From Winogradskyella vidalii (GTDB lineage Bacteria > Bacteroidota > Bacteroidia > Flavobacteriales > Flavobacteriaceae): DNA of 64,000 bases. The stretch covers positions 186,001-250,000 of the forward strand of contig NZ_JABFDG010000002.1 of assembly GCF_013403955.1 (NCBI RefSeq), given 5' to 3'. A model generated the notes under the pieces. The model was not told the origin of the DNA. It saw nothing but the letters and a program-made list of their open reading frames with translations, and did no database searches. The translations under genes were made by a program, and so were the position numbers. This document shows, one piece after another, positions 52,034 to 59,820 of this stretch. Numbering within the stretch: the first letter of the stretch is position 1; each line of letters opens with the position of its first letter.

Positions 52034-53341
52034 ATGAAAAAAAACATATTATATATACTCAGCTTTTTACTCATTAGCAGTTTCAGTTTTGCACAGCAAA
52101 CACCTGCTCCAAAACAAACTAAAGATTTTGCAATTGTTGGCGCCACAGCACATATTGGCGATGGCACTGTAATAGAAAATAGCATTATAGTAGTCAGCAA
52201 TGGAAAAATAACAACCATTGGCCCTGAAGCTTCTACACCACTAACCCGACAAGCAATGGATATCATTGATGCCAAAGGCAAACATGTTTATCCTGGTTTT
52301 ATCGTTGCTAATGGCACCTTAGGTTTGGTTGAAGTTGATGCCGTAAAAGCATCTAACGACTTATCTGAAATGGGAACTTACAATCCACACATTAGAAGTA
52401 TTATTGCTTATAATTCTGAATCTAAAGTTATCGAATCTATGCGACCTAATGGCGTATTGCTTGGCCAAGTGGTCCCACGAGGCGGGCGTATTTCGGGAAC
52501 CTCAACTGTTGTTCAATACGACGCATGGAATTGGCAAGATGCAGCCATTAAATTAGATGATGGTATTCACATCAATTGGCCAAATAGTTTTCGTCGTGGT
52601 CGCCCATGGCGCGGTGAAGACCCAGGCTTGAAACCAAATAAAGATTACGCAAAACAAGTTAAGGAACTCAATGCTTACTTTAACGAATCTAAAAGCTATA
52701 ACAAGGGCAGTAAATCGGAAAGTCACTTACCTTATGAAGCTATGGCTGGTTTATTTGATGGTTCAAAACATTTGTACATTAATGCCGATGATGAAAAAGC
52801 GATTACCGACGCTGTAAATTTTGCAAAAGCACAAGGGGTTTCTAAAATTACCATCGTTGGTGCTTATCAAGCTGGAAATATAACCGAGTTTCTAAAAGAA
52901 AATAAGGTCTCTGTATTTTTAAGACGTGTTCACTCTAGACCAGAATTAGAAGATGACGATTATGATTTACCATACAAATTAGCAAAAAAACTAGTTGATG
53001 CTGGTATTTTAGTGGCTTTAGAACCAAGTGGACAAATGGAGCGTATGAATTCTCGTAATCTGCCTTTTTATGCAGGAACAACGGTAGCTCATGGACTCAC
53101 AAAGGAACAAGCCTTACAACTCATCACGCAAAACCCTGCTAAAATCATGGGGATTGATGATGCCTATGGCACTCTAGAAGTTGGTAAAAGCGCGACACTT
53201 TTTATCAGTGAGGGTGATGCTTTAGATATGCGAACCAATATTTTGACCAAAGCATTTATTGATGGTCGAGATTTGAGTTTAGAAACACACCAAACCGAAC
53301 TTTGGAAACGCTACGCTAACAAACCGAGTCAAGTAGATTAA
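52034..53341 (+). CDS. Amidohydrolase-like exported protein lacking the catalytic HxH
   Basis: 435 aa. Signal peptide ending FSFAQ. The fold is amidohydrolase-like (FAIVGATAHIGDGTVIENSI, KHVYPGFIVANGTLGLVEV, GLTKEQALQLITQNPAKIMG, GTLEVGKSATLFIS), but at the D-x-H-x-H place it has VANGT and the late metal Asp is not seen. It resembles the N-terminal, degenerate domain of the preceding protein, so the two probably form a complex in which the second gene is structural. Ends at a strong terminator. Confidence 0.85.
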   Translation: MKKNILYILSFLLISSFSFAQQTPAPKQTKDFAIVGATAHIGDGTVIENSIIVVSNGKITTIGPEASTPLTRQAMDIIDAKGKHVYPGFIVANGTLGLVEVDAVKASNDLSEMGTYNPHIRSIIAYNSESKVIESMRPNGVLLGQVVPRGGRISGTSTVVQYDAWNWQDAAIKLDDGIHINWPNSFRRGRPWRGEDPGLKPNKDYAKQVKELNAYFNESKSYNKGSKSESHLPYEAMAGLFDGSKHLYINADDEKAITDAVNFAKAQGVSKITIVGAYQAGNITEFLKENKVSVFLRRVHSRPELEDDDYDLPYKLAKKLVDAGILVALEPSGQMERMNSRNLPFYAGTTVAHGLTKEQALQLITQNPAKIMGIDDAYGTLEVGKSATLFISEGDALDMRTNILTKAFIDGRDLSLETHQTELWKRYANKPSQVD

Positions 53342-53342
53342 T

Positions 53343-53378
53343 AAAAAAAAGCGAGCCAAATGGCTCGCTTTTTTTTGC
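53343..53378. terminator. Bidirectional terminator
   Basis: GCGAGCCA and TGGCTCGC pair perfectly around a 2-nt loop, with A8 before and T8 after. Between genes ending at 53341 (+) and 53396 (-). Confidence 0.93.
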
Positions 53379-53395
53379 TTTATATATAACTAATA

Positions 53396-54202
53396 TTAAT
53401 CTATAACCTTAGCACTTTCTGGTCTTGAAAACATACTCATGTCTAATGCTTCTTCAGAGAGTACTACATCCGTAAACTCAACTGTATTTCGTTTTTCTGT
53501 TGGTAAATTATTTTCATAGTTATACCAATCGATACTTTTAGGTATCACTAAACCATTAACGGTTTGCCAGTTGTTATATCTAATAAAATGAAAATCTGGA
53601 CTTCCTTCGGGTTTTCCAAAAGTTACCGTATAAGCTAACCATTCCATTTGTCCTGTTTCAGCATCATAAAAAATCTTGTACTGATCATCTGAAGATTCTC
53701 CAACACCAGCTTCATAAGAAATTAAAATCCCTGGATACGTTTTTCCTTCAAAAACTAAAGATTCTGTTTCCTCATAAGAAATACCATTATCACCAAAAAC
53801 AAAAGGCATACCGTAGAAATAAAACATTAAACCTTTATAAAATTGAGGTTTTCCTTTGTAGGCATTACCATCCTTTTCGTTAATCCAAAGGGTTTCACCA
53901 TCAAACCCTTGTGAATAGGTTGGTGTCTCAATTAATTCGGCTCTAGTTTTTAAATCTTTGGTCGTTTTCTCTTTTCCTGTAGGTTTTGTAATGGTAAAAG
54001 AAAGCGTATGCATTTTATTCCAAGCGTCAATACCACCATGCGCATCAAAAACTTTAGTGATTGCTTCTGGATAAATGCTGGTACTAATGTCTTTTGTTGT
54101 GACCGCTTCTACTTCAGTAGGTGTTATAGTGTCTTGTTTCGCTTCATTTTTACAAGCCATTGCAACTACAGCTAAAAGGCATACGTAAATTGTTTTTTTC
54201 AT
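53396..54202 (-). CDS. Lipoprotein with LolA-like/DUF6503-type domain
   Basis: 268 aa from the Met at 54202 (MKKTIYVCLLAVVAMAC). The 16 codons above it would place the start next to a terminator hairpin and lack signal character, so they are left out. The body starts ITKVFDAHGGIDAWNKMHTL, followed by repeated beta hairpins (FDGETLWINEKDGNAYKGKP, FEGKTYPGILISYEAGVGES), typical of LolA/LppX-like lipid-binding folds in flavobacterial proteins. Exact function unknown. Confidence 0.7.
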   Translation of the reverse strand: MKKTIYVCLLAVVAMACKNEAKQDTITPTEVEAVTTKDISTSIYPEAITKVFDAHGGIDAWNKMHTLSFTITKPTGKEKTTKDLKTRAELIETPTYSQGFDGETLWINEKDGNAYKGKPQFYKGLMFYFYGMPFVFGDNGISYEETESLVFEGKTYPGILISYEAGVGESSDDQYKIFYDAETGQMEWLAYTVTFGKPEGSPDFHFIRYNNWQTVNGLVIPKSIDWYNYENNLPTEKRNTVEFTDVVLSEEALDMSMFSRPESAKVID

Positions 54203-54253
54203 AATTAGGATTTTAAGTTGAAGCTTTTGACGGAAAGAAAATTGTTGCATTAC

Positions 54254-54281
54254 AAAAAAAGCTTCAGAATTAATCTGAAGC
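54254..54281 (-). terminator. Terminator of the gene at 54320-55075
   Basis: On the minus strand GCTTCAGA pairs with TCTGAAGC, followed by T7 (54260-54254). Nearly the same hairpin stands after both large T9SS genes. Confidence 0.88.
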
Positions 54282-54319
54282 CCTATCTTTCATCTAAATC
54301 TAAACGACTATAAAAACAC

Positions 54320-55075
54320 TTAGTTTACGATTTTCTTCATGACCTCTTTTTTTGCTTCAGAACTATATACAGGTTCTACATTAAAGTATTCAGAACTTTT
54401 TCTTTTGTGATAGTTTTTATTCTTAAGCTGTTCTCGCATGAATTCTGATTTATCAAAAACCTCATATACATATAAAATATTATCCTTTGCAACCTTAGAT
54501 TTCATTTCTAATTCTATTTGATCGATTAAGTCATAAATTTCGTTTGGAAATTTTAAACTCATCGTTCTTTGCGAAGAAAACTGTGCATTACTTTCATACA
54601 CCACCCAGTACATTTTATGCTCATTAAAATGAAGCTGATTAGATTTGTCTTTAGCTAATGACACTGAATCAATGGCGTTCTTGGGTACAATTTTATTAAC
54701 GTCACTTTCTACATTTACAGCTACAGATTTTATACCTTCTGCTTTTAAATCTCTTTTTTCCAAATACATTACAATCCAATGTCGACCTATTTTTGCTTGT
54801 ACTACATAATTACCTATGGAGAGATGTTTTAAATCTATCTTAGCATTTGAATTATTAATTTCAATAGTCTCTAAGTAGTCCATATTTAATATATCGACTT
54901 GCTTTATCTTTTTATAATCTGTGGCAAGGATTAAACTATCGCCACTTTCATTCAGTTTTTGTATAAAATTGAATTTTTTAGCCGCCGTATTCGTGTTTTT
55001 TTGAAATGTAATGCCTTGACCATAAGAAAATAGAGTTACAAACATTAGTATAAGTAAGTTATATTTTTTAATCAT
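54320..55075 (-). CDS. Exported protein of unknown function
   Basis: 251 aa. Start at 55075 (MIKKYNLLILMFVTLFSYGQ gives a standard signal peptide); an in-frame Met three codons earlier is possible. The first half is beta-rich with a T9SS-like short strand pattern (DILNMDYLETIEINNSNAKI, HLSIGNYVVQAKIGRHWIVMY), resembling a C-terminal sorting-domain-type fold placed near the N-terminus; the second half is helical and very Lys-rich (REQLKNKNYHKRKSSEYF). No family recognised. Confidence 0.6.
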   Translation of the reverse strand: MIKKYNLLILMFVTLFSYGQGITFQKNTNTAAKKFNFIQKLNESGDSLILATDYKKIKQVDILNMDYLETIEINNSNAKIDLKHLSIGNYVVQAKIGRHWIVMYLEKRDLKAEGIKSVAVNVESDVNKIVPKNAIDSVSLAKDKSNQLHFNEHKMYWVVYESNAQFSSQRTMSLKFPNEIYDLIDQIELEMKSKVAKDNILYVYEVFDKSEFMREQLKNKNYHKRKSSEYFNVEPVYSSEAKKEVMKKIVN

Positions 55076-55279
55076 TTTCAGCATTTTTATGAGTTTCTTA
55101 TAAATTTAAACTTATAAACGCTGAATTTCAGTCGCTATCGATTTAAATCTTAACCCTATAAAAAGTTGGTTATTCAACAAAAAATGATAATTATTTCGCT
55201 CTTAGAATAATAAAGAAATCATATATAGGTTAAATTTCAATGGTGTAAAAATAATTCCTTCAGACCTAAGCTGTTAATA

Positions 55280-55307
55280 AAAAAAAGCCTCAGAAATAAT
55301 CTGAAGC
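55280..55307 (-). terminator. Terminator of the first T9SS cargo gene
   Basis: On the minus strand GCTTCAGA pairs with TCTGAGGC (one G-T pair), followed by T8. Confidence 0.85.
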
Positions 55308-55330
55308 TTTCGTTTTAAAAATTTAAATTC

Positions 55331-55662
55331 AACTTAATTCACAATTAACTTCTGAACGGTTGAAGCGTTTCCTGTAGTTAATTCTACAAAATACAAGCCA
55401 CTTTCTAAACTTGAAATATCAATGACTGATGTATTCGCTTGAAGCGTTATTTGTTTCAAAATTGCTTTTCCTTGAATATTGTATATGTTAACGTTTCCTG
55501 TTTCAAAATTAGATGATGCCAATTGAATGGTGACGTTTTCTTTTGCTGGATTAGGAAAGAGACTAAAACCAGTATTATCAAAACCATTTACAGATAAGGT
55601 TTCTACAAATTCAGTTTGAAACGTATTGGTGATAATAGGTTCATTAAAATCGAAATAAATAG
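55331..55662 (-). repeat. Near-identical ~330-bp repeat, copy 1 (T9SS sorting domain)
   Basis: The 3' end of this gene matches 59489-59820 with only a few substitutions over ~330 bp. Past 55662 the two genes drop at once to clearly lower nucleotide similarity although the protein family continues. This pattern points to recent gene conversion or duplication limited to the sorting-domain end. Confidence 0.85.
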
Positions 55663-58600
55663 CTGCTGTATTTTCAATGATATCACCAATAGCATAACCT
55701 GCATTTGGTTTTATTTTAAAATACACATAACCATTACTACCATCTGCATCATCTTGCTCTGCTGGTAAGTTGATGTTATCAAAATACCATTCTAGATTAC
55801 GATCTGTTCTCGTAACCACATAGTTATGACTTGAACGTAACATATGAAAAGTCGATTCATCTAATTGTGTATCTAAAACATCTTCAATTCTAACGGTAAT
55901 CGCTTCTGCTGTACCCACATTTTGAAAACGAATGGTATAGTATAAATATTCATCTGAAGTTACAAAATCCTCAAATAAAACAGCTTTCCCATGAGATTCC
56001 ATTTTATCGTTAGGATCATAAGAACCGATAATTTCTTCGGTAACAGAAGATTCATTGTTCTCTGAAACTATATCGTTCGAAGACGTTGTATACGTTGCCG
56101 TGGTGGTAACTAAATCACCAAGGTTCGCAGAGGTTGCTGTTTGTAAATTTACATTCACAATTATCGTTTGTTGAGGTAATAAATTAACAAAATCGAGACT
56201 AAAACCATTTGCGTTTGTTGTGGTTAAATAATTGCTACCTGTACTTATACTATTAATTGTTAAATCTTCATCTAATAGATATTCTACAGTTCCTGAAGTT
56301 GCAGAAACACCTAGATTTTCAAGTATTAAATAGTTGGTATGACTGAATCCTGGTCTTGGTGTTTCTTGATTAATAAGATGGACTGAGACATCCTCACAAG
56401 ACTGGTCATTAACGATAGGGAATTCAATTGTGATAATCTCACCTAATGGCACACTTACATCTTCAAAACTAAGTATTGAAACATCAAAGCAATCTTCGTG
56501 TTCACTATAGAAATAATAATTGATATCATAACTATTTGTTTCATCTAAACTTGCTATTGTAAAGCTTCCAGAAGAGGAAGTAACGGTATTTATAATGCCG
56601 TCATTATTTAACTCATAGGTAAAATAACCATTGGTAAAATTGGATTCAGCTGTATCAAAAACAATATTTTCATTATCATCATAAAATGCGCTGACTTCAA
56701 TAATCCCTGTATTATCACAATCTAAAAACGAAACTACAATTTCATCTTCTGCTAGTGTTTCACAGTTATTATTATAAGCTATAACTTTGTATACACCAGA
56801 CAAATTAACCTCTATTGAGCTAACATCTATTCCCGAGAATAATAATTCGCCATTATAAAACCACTCATAATTATCTGCGAAAGGTGAAGTAGCATTTAAT
56901 ATTACATCCTCTGCTTCATCATTACAAACATTCATATCTGGTCCTAAAGCGATGTCAAAATCGGCAGTAAGACCACCTGCTCCTTCTTCATTTATATTAG
57001 TTTGTGTTATTGAAATAGTACCAGGATCTCCACTATAATTTGTCACTAAAAGGATATAAAACTCACCTGCTTGCGCATTATCTATAGTAAAATTTTCTAT
57101 GGAACTAGCTGAAAAACTACAATTTACAATATTACCAAAAGGATAAAAACCAGGGTTTTCTGAATCACTAGGGCAATTAGAGCATTCGGAAAAAACAATA
57201 GTTTCACATGCCATACCCAAAGAATCAAATGGTCCCCAAACTACATAATCAGCATCTAATAGAACATCATTAACATTTCTTTGTTCAATTTGCATGTTTA
57301 TTAAACCAGAACTACCTATTTGAACAGCACTCCATGTTGGGTTTGGTGCATTATACAAACAGCCAATACTTCCAAAGCTTTCAACACCCGTTGTGTTATC
57401 AATTGTCAACACACCATCTATTGCACAAAACATACTTGTATTTTCGCACATAAATTCTGATGGTGTTTCTCTAATGCATAAACCAAAAGTTGTGGTCTCT
57501 GCAATATCATCTTGTGAATAAACTCTAATAAAATAGGTTTCACCAATAGTTAAATTAGAAACAATACTTGAATAGCCTTGAGAACAATATATTTCTGTTA
57601 AAGCACCACATGTACCTTCATACAAAGTATGGTCTATACCTAACGTTCCATTTGCCAAATTAACAATTGAGATGGCGTGCTCTTCGCTTGTAGCTTCAAA
57701 AGAAAACCAAACATCGTCATTTGGTATACCCTCACAACTATTATTTGGCAAACCAGAATCCGTAGCTAAATTTATAGTCCCAGAAGTTAAAACATCACAA
57801 GATATTCCACTATTAACAGGTACAACAATCGCCGCATCACATTCGTCATTAGAAGGAGGGCAACCTAAAACTTGAATGATTGAGCTATTGACACTACAAG
57901 TTTCATCTTGGTCATTGTCCACGGTAACAATTACATCAACTAAAAAAGGAAAAGGACCTATTTGATAAACTCCAGTTGCTGTTACAGATGTTGTTTCTTC
58001 ATTATTATTATTTGAAATTGTTAGTGAAGTGGCATCACCCAAACTTGCAACATCTACATCGATTAAAAATTGCTCTCCATTTTCACAATCATTAACCGCT
58101 TCAAATGTCACTCCTGGATTAATACATGTAGCACAAGAAACCGTATAATTAATACCTTGACTCATGTTGCCAGAGTTACTTTGGCAACTTACAGAAGCAT
58201 CTGAATTTATGTAGAATGAAATAGAATCTCCTGTTGACTGAAAAGTTAGCCCAGTTAAATCACCACTATTTCCATAATTCTCATCTTCTGCGGCATAACC
58301 AAGAAATGTAGAACCATCAGAATCTATAACTACTAACTCATCCCAACCATTTTCTACAAATCCAGAATTGAATGTTAAATTTACTGGTGTAATTCCGTCA
58401 GCACTTGTATAAGTAAAAATAACTGGATTAGTCGCTCCACCACTATCGTAACAGTAATCTTGAGTAAGTAAACCGTTCGCAACGCAATCTATATCAAAAT
58501 TAGTTTGAAGTGCTGTTGCAAATGTAAACGGTCCTGCAAAGTTTGAATTTTCTTCGCCACATACCGATTGTACATAATAATCGTATTCAGTATTATTAGT

Positions 58601-59380
58601 TAAGTCTGTTACACTATACATTGTTTCTGTAACTCCATTTATCATGGTTCCCGTTCCTAGTGTAAAGCCTGCAACGCCGTATTCTATATTCCACGAGGTT
58701 GCTGTTCCTTGTTCTTCCCAGCTAATATCTGCCGAAGTAAAGTTTAAATTATTAGCATTAAGCGCTATGGGTTCGAAACAAGTAATTAAATTCCTCACTC
58801 TAAAATTATCGACAAATACTTCTACATCTTCAATATCATCGACTTCGCCTTCTGAAGCTAATATTCCAAATTGAACAGTTTCGCCACTATAGGCCGTTAA
58901 ATCAATAATAGGATGTTCACCTTCAACAGATACCTCTGAGTTTTCATCATAAGTTAATAGCGGTATCCATGTTGTACCACCATCATTGGTTAATAACAAT
59001 TGAACCGTATCATCAGATCCCAACGTACCTGCAGTGGAATTACTATTCCATGCCATGATGCCAAAATCAAAATCCACTTGAAAAGGACCACCTGACAAAT
59101 CAAACTCTGGAGACAAAAGCCAATCACTTTTATTAGCTAAGTATAGGTTTATTCGGTAAGCACCACTAAGCCCATTATTTAAGAAACCCTCTGAGCCCCA
59201 TGATCCAGATCCTATATCCATAGGTCCAGATTCAGCATCTCCACTATCTGCTTCTTCCCAACATTCATTAGGTATTACAGAAAAGTCTTCATAATAATTT
59301 GGGGTAACGATATCACATTGCGCTGAAGCAATCATCGTAAAAAATAGTGTAATAAAAAATAAAAGTAGTTTTTGTTTCAT
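55334..59380 (-). CDS. Large T9SS-secreted multidomain protein with CUB/FN3-like domains
   Basis: 1348 aa. Signal peptide to about residue 20 (MIASAQ). The order read is: MAM/choice-of-anchor-J-like beta sandwich (DWLLSPEFDLSGGPFQVDFD), a fibronectin type III domain (ADISWEEQGTATSWNIEYG), CUB-like regions with Cys (TQDYCYDSGGATNPVIFTYT), pre-peptidase-type repeats, a DUF7619-type region (SYDPNDKMESHG, YLYYTIRFQNVGTAEAI) and a C-terminal T9SS type A sorting domain (FSLFPNPAKENVTIQL, GLYFVELTTGNASTVQKLIV). It should be exported across the outer membrane and anchored or released as an adhesin- or matrix-like protein. No enzyme domain is evident. Confidence 0.88.
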   Translation of the reverse strand: MKQKLLLFFITLFFTMIASAQCDIVTPNYYEDFSVIPNECWEEADSGDAESGPMDIGSGSWGSEGFLNNGLSGAYRINLYLANKSDWLLSPEFDLSGGPFQVDFDFGIMAWNSNSTAGTLGSDDTVQLLLTNDGGTTWIPLLTYDENSEVSVEGEHPIIDLTAYSGETVQFGILASEGEVDDIEDVEVFVDNFRVRNLITCFEPIALNANNLNFTSADISWEEQGTATSWNIEYGVAGFTLGTGTMINGVTETMYSVTDLTNNTEYDYYVQSVCGEENSNFAGPFTFATALQTNFDIDCVANGLLTQDYCYDSGGATNPVIFTYTSADGITPVNLTFNSGFVENGWDELVVIDSDGSTFLGYAAEDENYGNSGDLTGLTFQSTGDSISFYINSDASVSCQSNSGNMSQGINYTVSCATCINPGVTFEAVNDCENGEQFLIDVDVASLGDATSLTISNNNNEETTSVTATGVYQIGPFPFLVDVIVTVDNDQDETCSVNSSIIQVLGCPPSNDECDAAIVVPVNSGISCDVLTSGTINLATDSGLPNNSCEGIPNDDVWFSFEATSEEHAISIVNLANGTLGIDHTLYEGTCGALTEIYCSQGYSSIVSNLTIGETYFIRVYSQDDIAETTTFGLCIRETPSEFMCENTSMFCAIDGVLTIDNTTGVESFGSIGCLYNAPNPTWSAVQIGSSGLINMQIEQRNVNDVLLDADYVVWGPFDSLGMACETIVFSECSNCPSDSENPGFYPFGNIVNCSFSASSIENFTIDNAQAGEFYILLVTNYSGDPGTISITQTNINEEGAGGLTADFDIALGPDMNVCNDEAEDVILNATSPFADNYEWFYNGELLFSGIDVSSIEVNLSGVYKVIAYNNNCETLAEDEIVVSFLDCDNTGIIEVSAFYDDNENIVFDTAESNFTNGYFTYELNNDGIINTVTSSSGSFTIASLDETNSYDINYYFYSEHEDCFDVSILSFEDVSVPLGEIITIEFPIVNDQSCEDVSVHLINQETPRPGFSHTNYLILENLGVSATSGTVEYLLDEDLTINSISTGSNYLTTTNANGFSLDFVNLLPQQTIIVNVNLQTATSANLGDLVTTTATYTTSSNDIVSENNESSVTEEIIGSYDPNDKMESHGKAVLFEDFVTSDEYLYYTIRFQNVGTAEAITVRIEDVLDTQLDESTFHMLRSSHNYVVTRTDRNLEWYFDNINLPAEQDDADGSNGYVYFKIKPNAGYAIGDIIENTAAIYFDFNEPIITNTFQTEFVETLSVNGFDNTGFSLFPNPAKENVTIQLASSNFETGNVNIYNIQGKAILKQITLQANTSVIDISSLESGLYFVELTTGNASTVQKLIVN

Positions 59381-59440
59381 AATGAAGTTATTTGGGTTGG
59401 TTAAAGATATAAGAAAATATCAATTGCTATTGCTAATACA

Positions 59441-59470
59441 AAAAAGCTTCAGAATATACCTGAAGCTTTA
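59441..59470 (-). terminator. Terminator of the second T9SS cargo gene
   Basis: On the minus strand AAGCTTCAG pairs with CTGAAGCTT around a short loop, then T6. Confidence 0.85.
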
Positions 59471-59488
59471 GTTATAAAATTTGTTTTC

Positions 59489-59820
59489 AACTTAATTCAC
59501 AATTAACTTCTGAACGGTTGAAGTATCTCCTGTAGTTAATTCTACAAAATACAAGCCGCTTTCTAAACTTGAAATATCAATGACTGATGTATTCGCTTGA
59601 AGCGCTATTTGTTTCAAAATTGCTTTTCCTTGAATATTGTAAATGTTAACGTTTCCTGTTTCAAAATTAGATGATGCCAATTGAATGGTGACGTTTTCTT
59701 TTGCTGGATTAGGAAAGAGACTAAAACCAGTATTATCAAAACCATTTACAGATAAGGTTTCTACAAATTCAGTTTGAAACGTATTGGTGATAATAGGTTC
59801 ATTAAAATCGAAATAAATAG
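59489..59820 (-). repeat. Near-identical ~330-bp repeat, copy 2 (T9SS sorting domain)
   Basis: Direct repeat of 55331-55662 at an offset of about 4158 bp, covering the sorting domain and the last few codons of the DUF7619-type region. Confidence 0.85.

Noticed and set aside
54203..54250. 16-codon upstream extension of the lipoprotein gene at 53396-54202
   Set aside because: Starts beside a terminator hairpin and displaces the lipoprotein signal peptide.
57672..58874. Plus-strand frames within the large T9SS genes
   Set aside because: Antisense shadows; low-complexity Ser/Thr/Pro composition mirrors the beta-rich protein on the other strand.
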